NCBI RefSeq assembly: GCF_001039355.2
Contig: NW_019775600.1
Span: forward strand, 6,277-70,276
Length of the DNA stretch: 64,000 nucleotides
Reading direction: 5' to 3'
Source: Lingula anatina
Taxonomy: Eukaryota; Brachiopoda; Lingulata; Lingulida; Lingulidae
The notes under the pieces were generated by a model, which was not told where the DNA came from, did no database searches, and worked only from the letters and a program-made list of their open reading frames with translations. Made by a program: the position numbers and the translations under genes. This document shows, in pieces, positions 56,366-64,000 of the stretch (position 1 is the first letter of the stretch; each line of letters starts with the position of its first letter).

Positions 56366-57321
56366 GGTTAGAGTGATGGATACACTTGCACTTGCTTTTA
56401 TTCGGACACTTGGGTTGCAAACATTATAGTTATCCCATTATCTTTGATCTTATGAACACCTGTCCCCATCTTTTCATTTAAATACTGATATTGTTATTAC
56501 TAATATCTTTCTTTCATCAAGATAACACTGCCATATAAGAGCACTGCTACTGTATTTAATCAAATTCCAACACTACATTTGGATCTATAAATAACATAAG
56601 TGATGCTAGAGTTATTAAATAAAACATCTTACAAAATTTCTGGTTATATTTTGGCTAATAAACAACATTTCAACAAGATATTTACTCCCGTCCCAAAGTT
56701 TTCTCATATTAGAAAATTAACCAGGTTTTGACAGAAAAGTAACACCGACTAATGCTATTGGTATGCATAGTCGGGCGTGAATTGTCAATAAACAATTGTT
56801 TTATTATTTTTACATCTGATTTTTCTGTATGCTTATGGCCGTCCTTCATTCAATTATTCTAAAAACGGAGTAGGGTAAAACCATGGATTTTTATAGACAA
56901 AAATGACTGATAGTTATATAAACTTTATTTATTGAAATAACCGCATTCAGTGCTGAGTCCGTTCTCCGCACGCTCGACTGTATCGTTGAACGCTTGTTGA
57001 ATCTAAAGGCAACCTGGCTATATCGATGTTTACTGTATACTTATGAACGTTTTTTTTTTTTCCTTTTTTTCATTTTGGAAGACTAGTATACAGTAGTAAA
57101 CATCGTTTTACGTGGTTTTCAATGCAACAAATGAGACAATCGATCGAGTCTGGTTCACCGTTTTGAAAACGTCTACAGACCCGCGTTCATTACGTTGTTT
57201 TTTCCAATAAAACACCATCGTTACATTTCTAACTATTATCTGATTTTACACTTCTTTCATATGGGACAACGCTTGTGGACGGTATTTATAGCTTGTGGAC
57301 TGTTGTGTGGACGGTAATATA

Positions 57322-58296
57322 CAGACTTGACATTTAATATGGAATATTTTTTTCGAAATAATTTTTTATCAGTTTTTTCCTATTTTGCGGACTGATAAAT
57401 GAAAATAAGGATTAAAATCGTGTTTTAATAACTTTAAATTATCTATTTGATGTCATTGTGACATCAGTTCATTAATGGAATTCGCCAGAGAAACAAACAA
57501 AAACACATTGCCTATTCTATGTCATACGACTCCCATTAAAAGAGATATTTTGGATCTCCATAGTTTCCAAATTATCGTCTGTAAAAGGGTAATACGCTCC
57601 ACAAAAGACCCTCATGTCAGTTGCTAGTCACAGTAATGGTCGTTGTTACGCCTGGCCTCTTCGTGGCTGTTGCCAGCGCTCTCAAGCGGCAAGGCATTTC
57701 TTGAGGGTAGGTTTTTAGAGTTCAATCTGGAATAGCATTCTAGGCATCGGTCTGAAATTGTCCAATCTGGTCCAGTTTTGTTGTAGGACATGTAGGCAGT
57801 TGATTGGTGAGTAATGGTCTACCGAAATATTGTCTATGCGGTTCAAATNTATAAAACTGCGGGGACCGTTCCGTTTGGCGCTATGATCTGTCTGGTGATG
57901 TCTGTCTTTTTCGCGCCATTCTGCCTTAGATTAACAAATTTGTAATGCACTTCTTGACTCATCTTACGCACTGCAAAACTGGCCGCTTGCATGCAAAATT
58001 TCAAATTTTTCTATGCAGTAGTTGCTGAAATATGGATACTTTTTTGACAGAACCAAGCTTTGCCTAAGCCAAGCTTTGATCAGCCCAAAGGAACACTACC
58101 CAATTAAATCACTGCAAATTACATAGTGTAGCAGCGTAACATGCATGAAAGTCAGTTAATTGGTAGTGACACACATGACTGCATACTTTTACATTCACAA
58201 ATCTTATATGAAATCGGAGTTTTTTGAAAAAAGAACGTATTTTTACCTAGGTATACCTTCGAAACTGAAATATTCCATATTAAATGTCAAGTCTGT
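57322..58296. repeat. Internal inverted repeat of the 2.8-kb element
   Basis: CAGACTTGACATTTAATATG and the next few bases (57322-57348) recur inverted at 58269-58296. CTTGTGGACGGTA-type words lie outside both arms in the same orientation. An N is at 57849 between them. Confidence 0.8.
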
Positions 58297-58815
58297 AAGT
58301 GCTTGTGGACGGTAGTGGTCGGTTGTAGACAGTAATTAGGTACACCGGGTACATGTAAATTCGCCTATTTTCGTTTAGAATGACAAGAAAAGCTACGCGA
58401 ACGCCAAAGTACGCTTGCGAAAAGTCTTAGCGACAGGGTCCGACCTGTACCAAATATCTTGCGCAAATAGCGCAATATTTTGCGCAAAATTACATTGCGA
58501 AACGTTCGTGAAAGGGTCTGTTTGCAAAAAGGGACTTTGCGCAATTGCGCAAACTGCGAAACGTTTCGTGAAAGCCGGCCCTGGTTAAAAAACAGCGATT
58601 CCTGTTCATGACTTGTGTCTACGAGTGGTTTGTGGGGTATAGAAGGCATGCACATTTGACAAAGCCATACACCCTATCCATTAAGCTTGTATATCACAGC
58701 AAATTGAGAGTTTACAAAGTACAAGTTGGGCAATTAACTACAAATACATTAAATCACAACACATCTCTGTTAATAATTGGGAAAAAGTCCAAACGAGAAC
58801 AGAGACATCTTTAAA

Positions 58816-59230
58816 ATTGCAATATCTGTAAACTGTTGAAGTTATTGAAATTTGAAATGAATAATTTTTATTTATTTATTTATTTATTTCATATATTTAT
58901 TTATTTATTTATTATTATTATTATCGTTATTATTATTATTACATGTGCTTTTCTACATGTAGTTAGTTATTAGAATGCCATTAGAAGAGATGGATTAACA
59001 TACTGTAAACTGTATAAAGTGTATGAGGATGACGTTTTCTTTCAAATGTTTCACATTAAGATTTTTCCTGATGTTATTGTGGAACGGGCTTATGCTTTTC
59101 GAAGTTTTCTTTATTAAAGAATGCGTTTATTATGTCTGGTACTGGTTAAATTCGATCATCAATCAAAAAAAAAACACCAGCTGCAAAGCGGTGTCACTGA
59201 ATGTGATGACTTCGGTGAAAAGTGAAATTT
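58816..59230. other. Spacer with ATTT/ATT microsatellite
   Basis: ATTT and ATT simple sequence at about 58860-58942. The frame at 59023-59307 has no motif. Confidence 0.6.
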
Positions 59231-59417
59231 TTTCCAACGGGAGATTAAATGTTGCATCATACACAATGAAGACCCATAAATGTTCTTATTTTGTTCTATA
59301 CGGATAATATTCATCGATGAAATGACGTCATGCAGCTGTCATTTGAAAACAAAGTGCGGAAATCAACAAACTGTGGTTAAGAAACAACGGTTCCTGTCTA
59401 CCAGGGGTTTTGTAGGG

Positions 59418-59424
59418 TATAAAA
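59418..59424 (+). promoter_or_regulatory. TATA box of the GPCR
   Basis: TATAAAA in a GGGTATAAAAGTC context, 132 bp before the GPCR ATG. The duplicated copy of this region has TATAGAA at the same place. Confidence 0.55.
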
Positions 59425-59555
59425 GTCATGCACGTTTAACAAAACCATTCACCCTGTCCATTCAGCTTGAATATCAAAGCAACTGAGAGTTAACAAAGTA
59501 CAAGTTGGACAAACAACTACAAATACATTAAATCTTAACAAATCTCCGTGAATTG

Positions 59556-60776
59556 ATGGGAAAAATTCCAATGGAGAACCTGTCAAGCACCGTAGAGACA
59601 TCTTTCAACATATCCGAGGAACCCGGGCATAATGTGTCAACCATGCTGACGGTGTATTGCACTGAACCAGCTTGCGTTCCTTTGGTTGCAATCACTTTAA
59701 TAATTGGGATGATTGGAATGTTTGCAAATAGCCTCATCATCGTGTCGTTTTGCAAGTTCGAAGAAATCCGATGTCAGGCCCACTATGCCATCGTAAGCTT
59801 CGCCTGTCTTGATTTCCTCACTGGGTTGGTCAGCATCCCGCTCTTCGAAATATCGACGAACTTAGTGAATGTGATCCCTGGCCTTAGCCATGTAACATTG
59901 AGCAAGCACTTCTGTTTGTTCAAAACATTTTTTGCGGGCGTGATGGTTTATCTTAAATTCCTACACCAACTTTTCATCGCTACTGAAAGATACCTAAAGA
60001 TATGCCACCATTTCAAATGCGTCACGCTAATAACTAACAAGAGACTTGTCATTGCTTTGGCCTGCGTGTGGCTTTACGGGATAGCTGTGACCCTCATCCC
60101 GTTACTTGCCTGGCACACCTGGGAGCCGGGATATACAGGAAGCGGTTTCGTCAATAATGAGAACGTTGTGCCTTACCTTACCTTCTCGCATGTCATGATT
60201 TCCGTTGTAGCCGCATGTGTCCAGTACATAGGAATATATTTCCACGTCAAACAACAAGCAAAAGCAATGAACGAATTCAAGAAGAAAACCGTTAAAGGAA
60301 CTCAACTGGGTACCGCCACTGCTCCGCAGAAAACTTGCGCAGACCAGGTTTGTCAAAAAGAAAAAGCACGGGTGGCAAACGAAACGTCGGGTAAAGTTCC
60401 AGAGCTCAGTTCGAAAAATGAAGTGAGTGAAACGGGCTCAGCACAAAGGTCCATGGCCAACACTCCCAAGAAACCACGGTATGTAAAGGCATCTCAGCTT
60501 ACCCAGCAAAAATGTTTTGAAATTGCGCAGAATAAAAGGGAGATCCAAGTGGCAAAATCTACATCAATTGCTGCAGGTTTTATCGTTTTCTTGTCCATTC
60601 CTATCTTTTTTGTTAATTTCGCAGTGAACAATTTCAAGGATGATCCGGTTGGTATCTTCTACAATATCTCAATAATAATTATAGGCATTAGTTCGTTCGC
60701 CTGTCCTATCATATATGCCACATTTAACACAAAAATGAGAAGAGCTTTTTTGAGGTTGCTTAAATGTAGTAGTTAA
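59556..60776 (+). CDS. Single-exon class A GPCR, adenosine/melatonin-receptor-like
   Basis: 406 residues from ATG 59556; a second ATG at 59571 is also possible. The N-terminus has three Asn-glycosylation sites (NLSS, NISE, NVST). Seven membrane segments are visible. TM1 contains FANS, TM2 LDFLTG, TM3 starts at Cys 121 and ends ERY (about 144-146), and TM7 reads CPIIY where NPxxY is usual. The third intracellular loop is long (about 110 residues, Lys/Gln/Ser-rich). TM6 has FLSIP rather than CWxP. Loop 2 has no cysteine, so the common TM3-loop 2 disulphide is absent. The ERYLKI and NTKMRRAFLRLLKC helix-8 segments are typical rhodopsin-like features. Ligand unknown; the adenosine/melatonin comparison rests on overall look. 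A TATA box and a duplicated 5' region lie upstream. Confidence 0.9.
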   Translation: MGKIPMENLSSTVETSFNISEEPGHNVSTMLTVYCTEPACVPLVAITLIIGMIGMFANSLIIVSFCKFEEIRCQAHYAIVSFACLDFLTGLVSIPLFEISTNLVNVIPGLSHVTLSKHFCLFKTFFAGVMVYLKFLHQLFIATERYLKICHHFKCVTLITNKRLVIALACVWLYGIAVTLIPLLAWHTWEPGYTGSGFVNNENVVPYLTFSHVMISVVAACVQYIGIYFHVKQQAKAMNEFKKKTVKGTQLGTATAPQKTCADQVCQKEKARVANETSGKVPELSSKNEVSETGSAQRSMANTPKKPRYVKASQLTQQKCFEIAQNKREIQVAKSTSIAAGFIVFLSIPIFFVNFAVNNFKDDPVGIFYNISIIIIGISSFACPIIYATFNTKMRRAFLRLLKCSS

Positions 60777-63030
60777 AAAGCAAGTCCGAATTAATTTGGT
60801 AGGTGTTAGAGAAACTTATTTTATTGACAAGGCATTGTTAAAGTATTTAAATTGCACCGGAAAAGTTCCTTTAAATGGTACGTTATGTCAAAATATTGCA
60901 ATTCAAAATCGCACTTAAAGATGCATACAAAGTCAATTTTTTGTCACAAAAACCAACCAAATGCCAGCATATAGTTTCAAGTAGTATAACTAAGAGAATT
61001 ACCAAAAGGCATTGTTTAATTTTACCCGAAAATGATGTTTGAACAGATTTTTCTGCCGGCATTCTAAGCTGTATGTCAATGGGGCAGGAAAGTAGGTCAC
61101 GGAAGTAGGTTAAATTTACAACCATAAATTTAAAAAAGGAGCAGTCTAAAGGTCTTTTATGGCTGATAGAGTGATCTATTCAGTTTATCCCTTGGCATGT
61201 CGAATTTATTTGAGTCATATGAGAATCTAGTAGAAGTGGTTTACATGTGTTACTCAGAATCCACACTCCACCGATGCTCGGTTCGTATGTACCTTTAATT
61301 GTCCGGGTACGCATATTTCATATTTTATTTTCTGTAATTACGTTTTAGAGATTTGAATGATTTCTTTATAATTCCCGGTGAATGATTCCCTTTTGTATCC
61401 AACGTATACTTACAGGTATATTCACCATCGTATTTGTTTATCGGACGAGATTTCGACAAACAACTGTATAAGCTCTTTACGATAGCCATATTTCAAATAA
61501 ATAGAGGGTTTGTGCCTTTGGGTCCTTTTATTCTAAATGGATGGGCTCTTGCTGACGGTCGACGATTGCCTAATATATTGCCTACAAACGCTTATAGAAC
61601 TGGAGCAGCACGTAAAATATTAGAGAACAATTGTTACAGGTGAAAATATAAAGAAGGTAAAGATCATCTCTATATCTGTAGTTGCGTGATTTGAAGACCG
61701 CTTCTTATGGTAAAATAGTGCTTTGAATTTAAGAAGAATCTTATTATTCCTATTGGTATAATTCTACCTTCATGTCGTTATTACCTCATCTCTAAATTAT
61801 GCTCCGTATTCAATTGCTGTAGAGGAGCGCAAAGACTGTAGGTAGAGTTGTTTCACAACGTTAAATTGCCTCAGAGAAGGATAGCGTGTTTAGCGTGAGG
61901 TTGTGCGTTATGCACGACAGCATTTTTTTCTGTGTGGTTGCTAGGTAAGATTCTTTTACGACTTTCTGCATTTATATGAGGAGAATACAATGTATGCATG
62001 CCAGTTCACAAAATAATTTGCCATTTTTGTAAAAATGAAACAGAAGATGAATTTCATTGAAATGGTATGATTTCTATTATAAGGCAGTTTTTTTATGTGC
62101 ATAGGTCTATGTCTTTAAAATATTTTAGAATAAGTGAAAACAACTAAACAATTGTCTAAAAACAACGTATGACATTTATCAAGCACGAGGCTATAAGAAG
62201 TAATGACTTATAACCCAGAAGGACTGAATGTTTGTCATTTACTGTAACGTTTGGTGCTATGACGAAAGAATGAATGACTGAATGATTTCTGAACTACGCA
62301 TTACATCACAAATTCTTGTCAACAAGGGCGTCCGCAGAAAATTTTCAAGGTGGGATCAAAGTCATTGAAGGGGAAGATAATGATTGACTGGGTACCTGCA
62401 ATTAACGTGCCTGCCAAAATTCCAGGGACGCCCATGCTTGTCAAGTATTTTATTGATTATATCTTGCACACTGTAACCTTTATCGTAACGTCATGTACAT
62501 TTTATCGCCAGATGTACCTTAGTAGGAATAATAAGTTCAAATGTATTCTTCTGATTATAAGAAATATCATAGAATCACAAAAAGACGATTAGATAATTCC
62601 AACCAGTGTCGTAGAGAGACGTATGGACATGGTATTAATTTGAACAATGTTCAAGCCGAGTTATTTATTCTGTGTCAATGGAAAATAATCCCCTGATATT
62701 CCAATATAATAAAGTAACAGTTGGTGTGAATCATTTCCAATGTACTGTAAACACTGTACAGTATTGTATTTGGCATGTGTAACCTTCTTTAATAAAGTCA
62801 TAATATAACTTGAAAAGAAAATAGAACGTTTGTTATTTGACTTTTTCTCTGATGCTGTGTCTGTTTGTTGAGAGGCATAACAGTATATCGAGTGGCTACA
62901 ATGTACAACAACGTTAGGCAATGATATTTTAATAGATGCAGAAAATTCCGTGACTGTGCCTTTCTTAATTGTGGCACACCCCAAAAAATACTAATAATGT
63001 CTCAATAATATAATATAATATAAAATTACA
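60777..63030. other. No gene recognised
   Basis: AT-rich, with no exon, transposase or RNA gene seen. Confidence 0.55.
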
Positions 63031-63031
63031 G

Positions 63032-63077
63032 CGATTTAGGGGAGGTGTCAGGAACCCCTGACACCTCCGCTAAATCG
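63032..63077. repeat. Strong hairpin, 21-bp arms
   Basis: CGATTTAGGGGAGGTGTCAG plus one base, a 4-base loop, then the reverse complement with a single mismatch. It sits at the edge of the dispersed repeat that follows. Confidence 0.9.
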
Positions 63078-63119
63078 TTGTATTATTATTTTTTTTTTTC
63101 AAAAATCGAATGGAGAGTG

Positions 63120-63955
63120 TCAGGGGGGTCCACTCTTGAAATTAGAATTTTGACTTGCTGAATCATAATTCCTAACCTAACGCCGAGGATGGGGGGGAGG
63201 GTCGGCTTCGCATCCACGGCCTGGCATTGCTAAAAAATTGACCCCACTTCTAATAATCCTGGATCCTCCCCTGAACTTGGTCCTTTGCCAGTCCATACTG
63301 TCTGTATATTTATAATTAGGGAGAAAAAAAACTGGGCCCTCCTTAACAAAAGCACTTAACCACTGGTCTCAGGAAATAATACTCAGAATTTCAGTCGGTC
63401 AAGGGATAGTTCTATTGGTGGCCATTTATCTTATAAATTTTCATTTATTCGCAGTTTTTTATTAGTAAAATCCTAAACTGTTTTGAGGCAAGATATCACT
63501 TAACCGCTCTCCGAAAGCGCACCATGAAGAATAACTCGGCATTATTAACAATTTGTTTAATAAGGCGATACTTAGATTAAACTAAATCGTCTCCTCTTTG
63601 TTGAAAAATATCAAACCATTGCCACATAAACGTACATGTATTTGTTTGACCAAGGAGTTAACTGCTAGTACGTGGTTTGATTGCCTAGAAAACAGATTTT
63701 TTCCCTCAAACAAGTTTACAGTCACAGCACAAAAATCGATAATCTTAAGCATAAGCCACCTTTACAAAATAATCACATAATAAACGCATACTTGATACTT
63801 TCCGGAATCCCAATTATGTCAGTAAAACGTAAACAAGCTGTCTTGTTCGATTATGACTCACGCATGCGCACTGTTGATCTGTTTTTTTGCTTACCATGGT
63901 CAAGAAAACGTGCTCGGATGAGAGCCGAACTTAGCTGTTTTAACGCTCATTGAAA
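63120..63955. repeat. Dispersed repeat, copy 2 of a pair
   Basis: Matches 50340-51160 (shared CCTGAACTTGGTCCTTTG, TATCAAACCATTGCCACATA, TAACTGCTAGTACGTGGTTT). It has a 1-bp deletion near 63700 and an 80-bp insertion near 63470 relative to copy 1. Confidence 0.85.
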
Positions 63956-64000
63956 ACTCTTGTATCAGTATTGCACATGCATTTGACTTACAATTGAACA

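Larger units (their letters stand above)
55764..58585. mobile_element. 2.8-kb inverted-repeat DNA element
   Basis: Left end GGGCCGACTTTCACGAAACG and right end CGTTTCGTGAAAGCCGGCCC are inverted. Subterminal words TTGCGCAATTGCGC and GCGCAA are plentiful at both ends. The empty site at 59231-59500 shows precisely where it entered. A short CTG duplication may flank it. No full transposase was found. One short exon-like frame lies at 56278-56365 on the minus strand. The start CCAGGGCCGGC resembles hAT termini, but an 8-bp duplication is not visible. Confidence 0.8.
55640..58815 (+). repeat. Duplicate of the GPCR 5' region, interrupted by an insertion
   Basis: 55640-55763 and 58583-58815 together match 59231-59600 in order, including GGGAGATTAAATGTTGCATC, ATTCATCGATGAAATGACG and, after the break, CAAATACATTAAATC. 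The copy reaches just past the position of the GPCR start codon, then diverges after a small deletion. Its TATA-like word is mutated (TATAGAA at 58638-58644). It is a truncated pseudo-promoter/pseudogene start. Confidence 0.85.

Noticed and set aside
1-64000. tRNA, rRNA or snRNA genes
   Set aside because: No A/B-box pair with a foldable cloverleaf, and no rRNA-like conserved stretch, was noticed by eye.

Overview
This is animal nuclear DNA. It is AT-rich, its genes are split by GT-AG introns, and it carries class A GPCRs, death domains, a Roc GTPase and a TIMP/NTR domain. It is also full of microsatellites, foldback elements and DNA and LTR transposons. The mix (Roco/death-domain family expansion, Crypton-type recombinase relic, piggyBac, Gypsy, many foldback elements, high polymorphism) suggests a marine invertebrate such as a lancelet, hemichordate or mollusc. 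I cannot name the species from sequence alone.

Layout. 0-7 kb: repeats plus one isolated exon of an uncharacterised SAMD3-like protein. 8 kb: a terminal exon encoding a death domain. 9-15 kb: microsatellites, two interlocked inverted-repeat elements, two coding-phase minisatellites and a 396-N gap. 15.5-16.5 kb: a decayed DUF3504/Crypton-type tyrosine recombinase. 17-30 kb: an untranslated first-exon-like segment, a partial piggyBac end, duplicated segments, and a tandem pair of death-domain exons with a variable 81-bp 3' repeat. 30-36.5 kb: a Roco-type GTPase gene whose first seven coding exons read in frame for 269 codons and then stop without the rest of the protein. 36.7-41.3 kb: a Gypsy-type LTR retrotransposon with one intact gag-pol frame. 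41.7-43.4 kb: the last three exons of a single-domain TIMP-like protein, without its first exon. 44-45 kb: a single-exon class A GPCR on the minus strand. 45-50 kb: no gene seen. 51.3-54.1 kb: a complete piggyBac transposon with an intact transposase. 55.8-58.6 kb: a 2.8-kb inverted-repeat element inserted in a duplicate of a GPCR 5' region. 59.6-60.8 kb: a second single-exon GPCR on the plus strand with a TATA box. 63 kb: a second copy of the dispersed repeat at 50.3-51.2 kb.

The death-domain exons, the duplicated first exon and the Roc exons look like pieces of one tandemly expanded family. In animals such proteins are associated with innate immune or apoptotic signalling; that role here is inference. 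The Gypsy copy separates a Roco gene lacking its 3' end from a TIMP gene lacking its 5' end and has no target-site duplication, so it may mark a recombination or assembly junction. Three of the five isolated N bases lie exactly at boundaries of direct duplications, so some of the apparent tandem duplication may be two haplotypes joined during assembly.
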